64,000 bases of DNA from Alteromonadaceae bacterium BrNp21-10. GTDB lineage: Bacteria > Pseudomonadota > Gammaproteobacteria > Enterobacterales > Alteromonadaceae. The stretch lies in the NCBI GenBank assembly GCA_030418115.1, contig JAUHQD010000014.1, positions 38,326 to 102,325 on the forward strand, read 5' to 3'. Shown here one piece after another: positions 17,470 to 26,761 of this stretch. The notes under the pieces were generated by a model. It had not been told where the DNA came from. It saw nothing but the letters and a program-made list of their open reading frames with translations, and made no database searches. The position numbers were made by a program, and so were the translations under genes. Position 1 is the stretch's first letter. Every line of letters starts with the position of its first letter.

Positions 17470-18240
17470 TTAATCCGTCAATGCGACTGGCAGGGTTAAT
17501 AAATTAGGCGCGAGTTGCTTCTTAGCAATGCGCAGACCTTTAGTAACTTGAGTACGGTAGGAAGAATCTAGGGTTTCCCACTGATTGGATTTTTTATTCC
17601 AAATACCCTGCAACATAGCGTCGCGGGTTTGGTAAACCAGCGCGGTACGACCGATACGTAGAAAATCTACATCGCGCTCTTGACCTTCAATGCTGTGTAA
17701 ACCGCTATAAGATTCAATAGTACGGCCGTAGTCCATTTCCACCTGATAGGCTTCCATCACGCGACGAAATTTTTCAGAAGGCTCAACGTCGGCTCTGTCC
17801 ATCATTTCTCGTAAACCGGCAATCCGCTTTTGACGTTCTTCAGGTAAAAACGGCATATCCAGTTGTACAAACTGCTCTAAGCCATCAACCATGCGGATCA
17901 TCAACGGCGTTATTTGACGTTCAATAACGCTGACTTCATCAATAGACTCATTAAGTGCGGCCATTTCATCTAATTGATTTTGAATTTGCTTACGTAGCTG
18001 GTTGTTATAAACCGTTAAGCCCGCCGTTTCTTTGTTGACGGTTTTGAACTGTTGTAACTTGGAATCGATAGTATTGCTTATACCATCAATTTTTTTTTGT
18101 GATTGGTTCGCTGACTGATTGATGTTGTCGGCCGCTTTAACAACCGGCTTTAAATACGCATCTTCCTGAGCATTGACGCTTACCGCCACTGTTAAAGCAG
18201 ACGCCAAGCAGGCAACGGAAAGTGTTTGCATTAACCTCAT
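17470..18240 (-). CDS. DUF3450 periplasmic protein of the TonB cluster
   Basis: A 256-residue secreted protein with a signal peptide (MRLMQTLSVACLASALTVAVSVNA) and a long helical, coiled-coil first half (about 30-110). This is the DUF3450 family, which regularly opens TtpC-type TonB operons. It probably works with the TtpC periplasmic part, but its exact function is unknown. I chose 18240, with AGGGTAAG upstream; 18231 is also possible, while 18267 would add nine charged residues before the signal. A Pho box and -10 lie 55-90 bp upstream. Confidence 0.85.
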   Translation of the reverse strand: MRLMQTLSVACLASALTVAVSVNAQEDAYLKPVVKAADNINQSANQSQKKIDGISNTIDSKLQQFKTVNKETAGLTVYNNQLRKQIQNQLDEMAALNESIDEVSVIERQITPLMIRMVDGLEQFVQLDMPFLPEERQKRIAGLREMMDRADVEPSEKFRRVMEAYQVEMDYGRTIESYSGLHSIEGQERDVDFLRIGRTALVYQTRDAMLQGIWNKKSNQWETLDSSYRTQVTKGLRIAKKQLAPNLLTLPVALTD

Positions 18241-18294
18241 TATTCTTACCCTACATTGACAGACCAACGGGATGTCGGACTCAAAACGAAGGCT

Positions 18295-18328
18295 AGTCTA
18301 GGAGGAATTTGTGACAGTTTTATTAAAC
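18295..18328 (-). promoter_or_regulatory. Pho box and -10 of the TonB operon
   Basis: On the minus strand GTTTAATAAAACTGTCAC (18311-18328) is followed after exactly 10 bases by TAGACT (18295-18300). The box differs from the pstC box at only a few positions, and the spacing matches the other six Pho promoters in the window. It lies between the TonB operon and phoR and faces the TonB operon. Confidence 0.75.
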
Positions 18329-18462
18329 CGATAACAAACCACTATTTTTAATTTATTTTTACGATAGAATTTTCACTCACCACTTTCCTCAGGTAGAGTG
18401 TCGGCACTTTTAGTGCAGCTCTGGGGTATTCTGACCATGACTGCAGCACGGCTTTTCGAGAT

Positions 18463-19773
18463 ATGATTAATAACTATTCTTGGCGCACCCCCATTAAGAA
18501 TCTGATTTTATATTTGGCTTTCTGGATCATTTTTGGTTGGGTTATAGGCAAACTGCTGCTCAGTTTGGTTATTGGCTTATCGGCCTTAGTCGCCTGGCAT
18601 TATTATTACCAACGCCAATTGTTTACTTGGTTATGGCGTACCCGGCAGCTTCATCCACCCAATGCCACTGGCGTCTGGAGTGCCATCTTCGATGGTATTT
18701 ACAAGCAGCAAAAAGATAATCGCCGCCGTCGCCGGCAGTTAGGCGATTTAATTAAGCGCTTTCGCGAAGCGGCACAAGCTATGCCTGATGCCACTGTCAT
18801 TTTTGACCATGACAACACCATTATCTGGTGTAATAAACTCGCTAGACAATTACTCGGATTAAAATCATCGGATGTAGGTCAGCGTTTGAATAACCTGATC
18901 CGCAGTCCGGCATTTGAGGCCTATCAGCAACAAGGTGATTTTAAAGATCCGATTATTTTGCCGTCTCCGTTAAATTCTCAATCGGTGTTAGAAATTCGCA
19001 TCATTCCCTATGCAGAGCAAATGCTGTTTATTGCCAGAGATGTCACCAAACTCAAGCAATTAGAAAGTATGCGTCAAGACTTTGTGGCCAACGTATCCCA
19101 TGAGCTACGCACACCGCTAACGGTCATGCTCGGTTATTTAGAAATGATGGAAGACCTACAACAAACACCGCCGAAGATGATTGAGAAAGCTTGCAAAGAA
19201 ATGACTTCGCAAACCGAACGCATGCGTGATTTAGTTGAGCAGTTATTGGTATTATCGAAAATTGAATCCAGTGGCGATGATGTTTTTAAACATACCGTCA
19301 ATATTGGTTCAATGTTGGCACAAGTAAAAGCAGAGGCCAGCTCTCTCAATCAAACCAAGCACCATCAAATCAGCTTTGATGTTGACCCCAGTCTTATTGT
19401 TTATGGTATTGAGCTCGAGCTAAGAAGTGCCATGTCTAACTTGGTGTTCAACGCCATTAACTATACGGCAGATAAAGGTGAAATTAACGTAGTGTGGAAA
19501 AAGACCACGAAAGGCGCTTTGTTTTCGGTCACCGATAATGGCGAAGGTATTTCACAGACTCATTTAAGCAGAATTACCGAACGTTTTTACCGTGTAGATA
19601 AGGCTCGCTCCCGTAAAACCGGTGGTAGTGGTTTGGGCTTATCTATTGTTAAACATGTCTTAGCTCGCCATTATTCAGACTTAAAAATTACCAGTCAATT
19701 AAGTAAAGGCAGCACCTTTAGCTTTGTTCTTCCAGACAATATGATCCCCGAAGACAGCCCCAAAGAAGTGTAA
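18463..19773 (+). CDS. phoR: Phosphate regulon sensor histidine kinase PhoR
   Basis: The 436-residue kinase has two N-terminal membrane helices (about 12-45) with almost no periplasmic loop, as in PhoR. A PAS domain follows (about 100-190), then a HisKA domain with phospho-acceptor His213 in FVANVSHELRTPL. The HATPase domain shows N box NLVFNAINYTADKG, G1 DNGEGIS and G2 GGSGLGLSIV. It phosphorylates PhoB when Pst/PhoU report low phosphate. It sits directly before pstS, whereas phoB is 9 kb away. I saw no Pho box facing phoR. Confidence 0.93.
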   Translation: MINNYSWRTPIKNLILYLAFWIIFGWVIGKLLLSLVIGLSALVAWHYYYQRQLFTWLWRTRQLHPPNATGVWSAIFDGIYKQQKDNRRRRRQLGDLIKRFREAAQAMPDATVIFDHDNTIIWCNKLARQLLGLKSSDVGQRLNNLIRSPAFEAYQQQGDFKDPIILPSPLNSQSVLEIRIIPYAEQMLFIARDVTKLKQLESMRQDFVANVSHELRTPLTVMLGYLEMMEDLQQTPPKMIEKACKEMTSQTERMRDLVEQLLVLSKIESSGDDVFKHTVNIGSMLAQVKAEASSLNQTKHHQISFDVDPSLIVYGIELELRSAMSNLVFNAINYTADKGEINVVWKKTTKGALFSVTDNGEGISQTHLSRITERFYRVDKARSRKTGGSGLGLSIVKHVLARHYSDLKITSQLSKGSTFSFVLPDNMIPEDSPKEV

Positions 19774-19835
19774 TTAAGGGCAATAAAACCGAAGTGTGAC
19801 AAATTAATTTCTTTTTTATGACAGCTAAATTCGCA

Positions 19836-19869
19836 GTGTAATAAAAGTGTCATCTAAGCTCTGTATATT
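19836..19869 (+). promoter_or_regulatory. Pho box and -10 of the pstS promoter
   Basis: GTGTAATAAAAGTGTCAT (19836-19853) is followed after 10 bases by TATATT (19864-19869). It lies 58-91 bp before the pstS start. Confidence 0.88.
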
Positions 19870-19926
19870 GCTCCTAAAGAAGATGTGGCAGTACGCCAAT
19901 ACAGCAATATATCAATGGAGAAACCC

Positions 19927-20892
19927 ATGAAATTAAAGCAACTTATCACCGCATTAGGCTTAACGTTAACCACCACGTTCGCTGCCAACTCATTTGCAGT
20001 GGACGCCGATGTACCGGAATACGAAAAAGTATCCGGCATTTCTGGCAGCTTATCATCAGTCGGCTCAGACACTTTGGCCAACATGATGACCTTTTGGGCG
20101 GAAGAATTTAAACGCACCTACCCTAATGTTAACTTCCAGATTCAAGCTGCGGGTTCTTCCACTGCGCCGCCGGCATTAACTGAAGGCACGACCAACTTTG
20201 GTCCAATGAGCCGTAAAATGAAATCCAAAGAGATTGAATCTTTTGAAAAACATTTTGGCTATAAACCTACTGCGGTACGTGTTGCCATTGATGCGTTAGC
20301 AGTTTTTGCCCATAAAGATAACCCTATTGAAGGTCTGACAATTGCACAAGTTGATGCGATTTTCTCTTCAACCCTTAAATGTGGTGGTAACACCCCCGTT
20401 GAGCGTTGGAGCGATATTGGCTTAACCGGAGATTGGGCAAATAAAGACGTGCAATTGTTTGGTCGTAACTCGGTATCCGGTACTTATGGTTACTTTAAAC
20501 AAAAAGCTTTATGTAAAGGCGATTTCAAAAATAGTGTTAACGAACAACCCGGTTCTGCTTCTGTAGTGCAATCGGTATCTGCGTCACTTAACGCCATTGG
20601 TTATTCTGGTATTGGTTATATGACATCAGGCGTAAAAGCGGTGCCACTAGCCAAAAAAGGCACTGACTATATTGACGCCAATATGGAAAATGCCGTTACC
20701 GGTAAGTATCCGCTTTCTCGCTTCTTGTACGTTTATGTCAACAAGCATCCTAACAATGCTTTAGCGCCAAAAGATGCACAGTTCCTCAAAATGATACTGT
20801 CACAAACCGGTCAGCATGTGGTTGAAAAAGATGGCTATATTCCATTACCTGCTAAGGTTGTTAACGCTGAATTGGCAAAACTTGGCTTATAA
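19927..20892 (+). CDS. pstS: Phosphate ABC transporter, periplasmic binding protein PstS
   Basis: A 322-residue secreted protein whose signal peptide ends SFAVDA. The binding site is recognisable in GSDTLANMM near residue 42, [14 protein letters not shown] near 75, FGPMSRKM near 93 and [13 protein letters not shown] near 180. This is the short-loop PstS type common in marine bacteria. It captures phosphate for PstCAB. The start at 19927 has GGAG upstream and puts the signal first. A strong terminator separates it from pstC, so the binding protein can be made in excess. Confidence 0.95.
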   Translation: MKLKQLITALGLTLTTTFAANSFAVDADVPEYEKVSGISGSLSSVGSDTLANMMTFWAEEFKRTYPNVNFQIQAAGSSTAPPALTEGTTNFGPMSRKMKSKEIESFEKHFGYKPTAVRVAIDALAVFAHKDNPIEGLTIAQVDAIFSSTLKCGGNTPVERWSDIGLTGDWANKDVQLFGRNSVSGTYGYFKQKALCKGDFKNSVNEQPGSASVVQSVSASLNAIGYSGIGYMTSGVKAVPLAKKGTDYIDANMENAVTGKYPLSRFLYVYVNKHPNNALAPKDAQFLKMILSQTGQHVVEKDGYIPLPAKVVNAELAKLGL

Positions 20893-20912
20893 TAAATACG
20901 ACACGACATGTT

Positions 20913-20943
20913 AAAACGGGCCACTGAGTGGCCCGTTTTATAT
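20913..20943 (+). terminator. Terminator after pstS
   Basis: A 12-bp perfect stem (AAAACGGGCCAC/GTGGCCCGTTTT) with a 3-base loop, ending in a T-rich tail 20 bases after the pstS stop. Confidence 0.9.
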
Positions 20944-21000
20944 TTAAGGTAAATAACTTAATCCATATTGTTCGTTGCTATCAATAGCTAAGCTTCTATA

Positions 21001-21034
21001 TTGTAATAAAAGTGTCACAATTAAACTCTATACT
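21001..21034 (+). promoter_or_regulatory. Pho box and -10 of the pstC promoter
   Basis: TTGTAATAAAAGTGTCAC (21001-21018), 10 bases, then TATACT (21029-21034). This gives pstCAB-phoU its own inducible promoter downstream of the pstS terminator. Confidence 0.88.
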
Positions 21035-21075
21035 GCGCCCCTATTGCGCCAGCACTGAATTTTAAGAGGTAATGA

Positions 21076-23316
21076 ATGTCGTCCGACTTCACACTGACTA
21101 GCGATACATCCAGAAAAGTGAAAGACCAATTGGCGCGCTACAGCGTGACTACTGGTGGTCTACTGGTGCTAGTCGCGCTACTGCTAATATTCTTCTACTT
21201 ACTCTATGTCGTAGAGCCAATTTTCCACCCGGCAGAAGTGAAAGCCAAAGATCAATTCACGCTACCACAAACTGCCAATACCTTAGCCATTGGCATGGAA
21301 GAGCAAACCGAAATTGGTTATGCCTTCAGTGATGATATCGCCGTGACCTTTTTCAACTTGCGTCATATTGAACAAACGTCGCAAACCCCAGGCAAGGTTT
21401 TACATCAACAACAATTTGAACACAGTGGTGAGCTAAGCAGCTTTGCCCAATCATCGTCGGTGCAGCGTCTATTTGCTTACGGCTTCGATAATGGTGAAGT
21501 GCTGATTGTTCGGCCGCAGTTTGCAGTCAGTTTCCCCAATGACATTCGCCAACTGGTACCAGAAATTAATTTCGTTGCCGGTGAACAAGCCATTGAAATT
21601 GATAGTGAAGGCGAAGCTTTATCACAATTGGCTATTGAGAAAAGCTCCGATACTATTGCCATTGCCGCCCACACTGCGGATGGTCGTTTACTGATCAGTC
21701 ATTTGTTGGGTGAAGAAAACTTCATGACCGACGAGATTGAATGGAGCGCTCAAACCGCTGAGATCGACGATGCCCCTGAGCAAATCGATACCTTAAAAAT
21801 ATCCAGCAATTTAGCCTACTTATTTTTACAATCCGGCAATCAGTTATACATCTACAATATTCGTGACATTGACGAGGTTGAGCTAACTCAACAAATGGCC
21901 GTCAATGCTCAAGATGCCAATGTCACGACCATGAATTTGTTATCTGGCGGCAGCTCGGTCATGGTGGGTAATGACAATGGCGTGATCAGTCAGTGGTTTG
22001 AAATTCGCGCTGATGGCGGTCGTACTTTTGTTAATGCCCGTGAATTTAAAAGTGGTCATGCCATAGAGCAAATCGTCCCCGAATTTTATCGTAAAAGCTT
22101 TTTCACTGTGAGTAAAAATGGCCACTTAGGTATTTATTTCACCACCAGTGATGCCACTCTATTTGATGAGAAGCTGAAATCAAAAAGCATCAGCCATATT
22201 GCTATTGCTCCTCGCTCTAATGCGGCGCTAGTGCAAACTGCGGAAGGCATGCAGCTTTACGAAGTAAAAAATGAACATCCAGAAGTCACTTGGAAAGCCC
22301 TATGGCAGGAAGTCTGGTATGAAGGTTACCCAGAGCCAAGTTACACTTGGCAGTCCACTTCAGCAGATGATGATTTCGAGTCCAAATTCAGCTTAGTACC
22401 CATTGCATTTGGCACCATAAAAGCAGCATTTTATGCAATGTTATTCGCAGTGCCTATTGCCCTCGCTTCCGCAATTTATACCGCCTATTTTATGTCGTCA
22501 GGATTACGTAAAACCGTTAAACCGACCATTGAAATTATGGAAGCATTACCCACGGTTATCTTGGGATTTTTAGCCGGCCTGTGGCTAGCACCGATAATTG
22601 AGGACAACTTGCCCGGTATTGTTCTGCTGTTAATTGTGTTACCTGTCACCATTATTACCACGGCTTTTGCATGGCATAAAGCCCCCAAGCAATGGCGACA
22701 AAAAATCCCCGAAGGTTGGGATTCCATCGTACTTATCCCGATTATATTATTTGTTAGTTATTTGGCATTTAGCTTTAGTAACGAGCTGGAAATATTGTTG
22801 TTTGATGGTAACACCCGTGGTTTCTTAACCAATGAATTAGGTATTAGCTTTGACCAACGTAACTCCTTAGTCGTAGGTATTGCCATGGGTTTTGCGGTTA
22901 TTCCTACTATTTTCTCGATTGCCGAAGACGCCATATTCAGTGTGCCGAAACACCTATCTAACGGCTCACTAGCCTTAGGAGCAACGTCTTGGCAGACCCT
23001 AGTCCGAGTGGTTTTACTTACCGCCAGCCCAGGAATTTTCTCTGCGGTGATGATGGGCTTAGGCCGCGCCGTCGGTGAAACCATGATTGTACTGATGGCT
23101 ACCGGTAATACGCCGATTATGGATTGGAATATTTTTGAAGGCATGCGCACCTTGTCAGCCAATATTGCGGTGGAAATGCCAGAATCGGAGGTGGGCAGTT
23201 CCCATTATCGCATTCTGTTTTTAGCTGCCTTTGTGTTGTTTATCTTTACTTTCATGTTTAACACGGTGGCCGAATTTGTGCGTCAACGTCTACGTGAAAA
23301 ATACAGTTCACTATAA
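21076..23316 (+). CDS. pstC: Phosphate ABC transporter permease PstC (long form)
   Basis: This 746-residue protein is much longer than E. coli PstC (about 320). After one N-terminal helix (residues 25-50) comes a periplasmic insert of nearly 390 residues, with beta-propeller-like repeats. The permease domain then spans about 440-746 and carries the EAA-loop region GSLALGATSWQTLVRVVLLTAS and GRAVGETMIVLMATGN. The long form is usual in Vibrio and Alteromonadales. It forms the membrane channel with PstA, whose gene starts 9 bp later. Confidence 0.93.
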   Translation: MSSDFTLTSDTSRKVKDQLARYSVTTGGLLVLVALLLIFFYLLYVVEPIFHPAEVKAKDQFTLPQTANTLAIGMEEQTEIGYAFSDDIAVTFFNLRHIEQTSQTPGKVLHQQQFEHSGELSSFAQSSSVQRLFAYGFDNGEVLIVRPQFAVSFPNDIRQLVPEINFVAGEQAIEIDSEGEALSQLAIEKSSDTIAIAAHTADGRLLISHLLGEENFMTDEIEWSAQTAEIDDAPEQIDTLKISSNLAYLFLQSGNQLYIYNIRDIDEVELTQQMAVNAQDANVTTMNLLSGGSSVMVGNDNGVISQWFEIRADGGRTFVNAREFKSGHAIEQIVPEFYRKSFFTVSKNGHLGIYFTTSDATLFDEKLKSKSISHIAIAPRSNAALVQTAEGMQLYEVKNEHPEVTWKALWQEVWYEGYPEPSYTWQSTSADDDFESKFSLVPIAFGTIKAAFYAMLFAVPIALASAIYTAYFMSSGLRKTVKPTIEIMEALPTVILGFLAGLWLAPIIEDNLPGIVLLLIVLPVTIITTAFAWHKAPKQWRQKIPEGWDSIVLIPIILFVSYLAFSFSNELEILLFDGNTRGFLTNELGISFDQRNSLVVGIAMGFAVIPTIFSIAEDAIFSVPKHLSNGSLALGATSWQTLVRVVLLTASPGIFSAVMMGLGRAVGETMIVLMATGNTPIMDWNIFEGMRTLSANIAVEMPESEVGSSHYRILFLAAFVLFIFTFMFNTVAEFVRQRLREKYSSL

Positions 23317-23325
23317 GGGTTAACG

Positions 23326-24975
23326 ATGAAGAATTGGTTTAAATCGGGTTCACCCTGGATTTGGATGACAGCCGGTGCAGTTAGCATCAGCTTAATCTCA
23401 GTACTCGGGCTGTTGTTGATGATCGCATGGAAGGGCTTGATCTATTTTTGGCCCTCCAGTATTTATGAATTTGAGATCCATCAACCCGGTATCGGTAACA
23501 GCACCTTAATTGGTGAGATCTATGATAAAGAATCTATCCCCAGCAAACGCTTAACTGACCAAGGTATTATTCTTACTGAGCATACCGGTGAGTTTGTTAC
23601 TCGCTACTTAATTAAAACCGGTAATCGTGAGTTTGTTGATCTGGATTTTCGTTGGGTATTAGAAACCAACATTTTAAGCCGCACCGAGCCGGCCGAACTG
23701 GCGTTATTTGAACGCAGTAAAAACGGTAACTTTTACGGCTATGTCGAGTCAGTCAATGAAGATGGTAATCCAGTAAAAGGGGATAAAAATGCTGCTCTTG
23801 CTCGACTGATTGATCGCAGTAGTGAGTTGGCCGACGATGCCCTTAGTTTACAAAATTCAGAAATTGGCAGTATTAACTATGAATTGGAACGTCAACGCCT
23901 AGCCCAGCGAGCACTCGTTCTGCAAGGTAATCTGACGGACGACAAAATTGCCCAGTTCAAACAGAGCAAGCTGACTTTACAACAGGAATATCAGGTATTT
24001 GAAGATGAACTTTTCGGCATCCGCAAACAAGCACGCCGGGATCATGTTGTGGTCAGGGATATGCGCGGCGAAATGGTTAAATTGCCATTAAATCAAGTAC
24101 TGGACGTAACCTTCCCTAATGACATGAACATTTTTAATAAAATGGCTCATTTCGTTAAGCAACTGTATAAATTTATCAGTGATGACCCTCGTGAAGCCAA
24201 TACCGAAGGCGGCGTGTTCCCTGCTATTTTTGGTACGGTATTTATGGTGATGTTGATGGCAGTAATCGTCACCCCCTTTGGTGTGGTCGCGGCGATTTAC
24301 TTACATGAATATGCCAAAAAAGGACCGGTTACCAAAATGTTGCGCATTGCAGTTATCAATTTAGCGGGTGTGCCGTCCATTGTGTATGGCGTATTTGGTT
24401 TGGGCTTCTTTGTGTATATTTTGGGTGGTTCAATAGATTCTTTATTCTATCCAGAAGCGCTACCCGGCCCCACCTTTGGTACTCCAGGTGTATTATGGTC
24501 TGCCATTACTTTGGCCATTTTAACCTTGCCGGTAGTGATAGTATCCACGGAAGAAGGTTTATCACGTATTCCATCAACCGTTCGTCAAGGCAGTTTAGCC
24601 TTAGGTGCCACCAAAGCCGAAACCCTATGGCGCATTGTTATCCCCATGGCCAGCCCAGCTATTATGACTGGCTTAATACTCGCCGTAGCTCGCGCCGCCG
24701 GTGAAGTTGCGCCATTAATGTTAGTGGGCGTGGTTAAATCGGCCCCCATGTTACCGCTAGATGGTAATTTCCCGTTCTTCCATTTAGAGCGTAAATTTAT
24801 GCACTTAGGCTTTCATATTTATGATGTCGGCTTCCAAAGTCCTAATGTAGAAGCCGCACGACCGCTGGTGTTTGCCACCGCCTTTTTATTAGTAACTGTT
24901 ATTATTGGATTGAACATCACTGCAATTGGTATTCGCAACCATTTACGTGAAAAATTCCGTTCGTTAGAGCATTAA
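23326..24975 (+). CDS. pstA: Phosphate ABC transporter permease PstA (long form)
   Basis: A 549-residue permease with an N-terminal helix and a periplasmic/coiled-coil insert (about 50-260, including LERQRLAQRALVLQGNLTDD). The transport domain has NLAGVPSIVYGVFGLGFF near 345 and the EAA loop GSLALGATKAETLWRIVIPMASPA near 424, then ARAAGEVAPLMLVG. It pairs with PstC. Like PstC it is longer than the enteric form, so the two inserts may contact each other in the periplasm. Confidence 0.93.
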   Translation: MKNWFKSGSPWIWMTAGAVSISLISVLGLLLMIAWKGLIYFWPSSIYEFEIHQPGIGNSTLIGEIYDKESIPSKRLTDQGIILTEHTGEFVTRYLIKTGNREFVDLDFRWVLETNILSRTEPAELALFERSKNGNFYGYVESVNEDGNPVKGDKNAALARLIDRSSELADDALSLQNSEIGSINYELERQRLAQRALVLQGNLTDDKIAQFKQSKLTLQQEYQVFEDELFGIRKQARRDHVVVRDMRGEMVKLPLNQVLDVTFPNDMNIFNKMAHFVKQLYKFISDDPREANTEGGVFPAIFGTVFMVMLMAVIVTPFGVVAAIYLHEYAKKGPVTKMLRIAVINLAGVPSIVYGVFGLGFFVYILGGSIDSLFYPEALPGPTFGTPGVLWSAITLAILTLPVVIVSTEEGLSRIPSTVRQGSLALGATKAETLWRIVIPMASPAIMTGLILAVARAAGEVAPLMLVGVVKSAPMLPLDGNFPFFHLERKFMHLGFHIYDVGFQSPNVEAARPLVFATAFLLVTVIIGLNITAIGIRNHLREKFRSLEH

Positions 24976-24998
24976 CAGAGATCTGAGGTTTTAGAATA

Positions 24999-25817
24999 AT
25001 GATTTCGATAGAAACACAATTTAAAGATGTCAAAAGTCTGGATTTAGCGAACTTACCAGAAGAACAAACAGCACTGTCCATTAATAATCTTAGTTTATTT
25101 TATGGTGAGAAACAGGCGCTGCAAGACGTCACGATGCGCATACCTAAAAACCAGGTAACGGCCTTTATTGGTCCCAGTGGTTGTGGTAAGTCCACCTTAT
25201 TACGCTGTATCAATCGTATGAATGACTTGGTTGACAACTGCCGTATCGAAGGTGAAATTTTACTTAACGGCTTGGATATTTATCAAAAATCTGTGGATGT
25301 TGCCGCCTTGCGTCGCAACATTGGCATGGTGTTCCAGCGCCCGAATCCTTTTCCTAAGTCCATTTATGAAAACGTGGTTTACGGTCTGCGCTTACAAGGC
25401 AAAAATGACAAGCGAGTGCTGGACGAAGCGGTTGAAAAAGCCCTCAAAGGCGCGGCTTTATGGAATGAAGTCAAAGATCGCTTAAACGACAGCGCTTTTG
25501 GCTTATCCGGTGGTCAACAACAGCGTTTAGTTATTGCCCGTGCCATTGCCATTGAGCCTAAGGTGATGTTGCTGGATGAGCCAACTTCGGCCCTTGATCC
25601 TATTTCAACATTGACGGTTGAAGAATTAATTTCTTCACTTAAAGAACAATACACCGTGGTGATAGTAACCCATAATATGCAACAGGCGGCGCGAGTGTCT
25701 GATCAGACTGCCTTTATGTATATGGGTGACTTGATTGAGTATTCCGATACCAATACATTATTTACCACTCCCAGTAAGAAACAGACTGAAGACTATATTA
25801 CTGGTCGTTACGGCTAA
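24999..25817 (+). CDS. pstB: Phosphate ABC transporter ATPase PstB
   Basis: The 272-residue ATPase shows Walker [10 protein letters not shown] (about 58-66), the PstB-typical [14 protein letters not shown], signature LSGGQQQR (about 169-176) and Walker [14 protein letters not shown]. It powers PstCA. It lies 23 bp after pstA and 42 bp before phoU in one operon. Confidence 0.97.
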   Translation: MISIETQFKDVKSLDLANLPEEQTALSINNLSLFYGEKQALQDVTMRIPKNQVTAFIGPSGCGKSTLLRCINRMNDLVDNCRIEGEILLNGLDIYQKSVDVAALRRNIGMVFQRPNPFPKSIYENVVYGLRLQGKNDKRVLDEAVEKALKGAALWNEVKDRLNDSAFGLSGGQQQRLVIARAIAIEPKVMLLDEPTSALDPISTLTVEELISSLKEQYTVVIVTHNMQQAARVSDQTAFMYMGDLIEYSDTNTLFTTPSKKQTEDYITGRYG

Positions 25818-25859
25818 CATTGAACACATTAGCGTTTGACGCTTAAAGGTACTGAAAAT

Positions 25860-26576
25860 ATGGAAAATTTTAATTTAAACAAACACATTTCAGGGCAGTT
25901 CAATGATGAGCTGGAAAACCTGCGCAATCACGTGTTGAAAATGGGCGGCTTAGTTGAGCAACAGCTGGCCGATGCTTTAACTGCGGTTGAAAACACCGAT
26001 CGAGAACTCGCTCATCAAGTGTTAACTAATGACTATAAAGTCAATTTGCTCGAAGTATCTATTGATGAAGAATGCGCAAAAATTATTGCTAAGCGTCAAC
26101 CTGCCGCCAGTGACTTACGCCTTATTCTAGCGATTACTAAAACGGTTTCCGATTTGGAACGTATTGGTGACGAAGCTGGACGTATTGCCAAGGTCGCCCT
26201 TGCCAGCTTTAGTAGCGCCCAACAAGATTTCTTAACCAGCTTAAACAGCATGGGTCAGCGCGTGCTAAAAATGCTGCACAACACCTTAGATGCCTTTGTA
26301 CGCATGGATGTAGAAGCGGCGTTTAAAGTGCATAAATACGATCAAAAAATTGACCGTGAATATGAAGCGATGACCCGCCAGTTAATGACTTACATGATGG
26401 AAGATCCTCGCTCTATCCCGAAAGTCATGGATGTTTTATGGTCTTCGCGTTCTTTAGAACGTATCGGTGATCGTTGTCAAAATATCTGCGAATATGTGAT
26501 TTACTTTGTTAAGGGTAAAGATGTTAGACACATTACCCGCGAGCAAATCCAGCGGGATATTATGGATAAAAAATAA
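25860..26576 (+). CDS. phoU: Phosphate signalling protein PhoU
   Basis: A 238-residue all-helical protein with two PhoU repeats, marked by DLRLILAITKTVSDLERIGDEA near 83 and VLWSSRSLERIGDRCQNICE near 195; both hold the metal-binding E/DRxGD motifs. It links the Pst transporter to PhoR and keeps PhoR in phosphatase mode when phosphate is plentiful. The start at 25860 has AAAGGT upstream; the ORF could extend eight residues further without support. Confidence 0.96.
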   Translation: MENFNLNKHISGQFNDELENLRNHVLKMGGLVEQQLADALTAVENTDRELAHQVLTNDYKVNLLEVSIDEECAKIIAKRQPAASDLRLILAITKTVSDLERIGDEAGRIAKVALASFSSAQQDFLTSLNSMGQRVLKMLHNTLDAFVRMDVEAAFKVHKYDQKIDREYEAMTRQLMTYMMEDPRSIPKVMDVLWSSRSLERIGDRCQNICEYVIYFVKGKDVRHITREQIQRDIMDKK

Positions 26577-26608
26577 TCCAAGCCCACATCACCGCTTTAT
26601 TGCATACA

Positions 26609-26632
26609 ACGCCTCGTATACCGAGGCGTTTG
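26609..26632 (+). terminator. Probable terminator after phoU
   Basis: A perfect 8-bp stem (ACGCCTCG/CGAGGCGT) with loop TATAC, 32 bases after the phoU stop. Only two T follow, so it is weak as a Rho-independent terminator. Confidence 0.5.
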
Positions 26633-26761
26633 GGTCTGTAAAACACTCATTAATAAACACCTAATCAATTGAATTATATAAATTAAATTCTAACGATTAC
26701 GTCATTGTCGCCGATAAGTTTTTGTCCTGGAGGGGGTGAGGATAGCTAAGGCATATAATCA

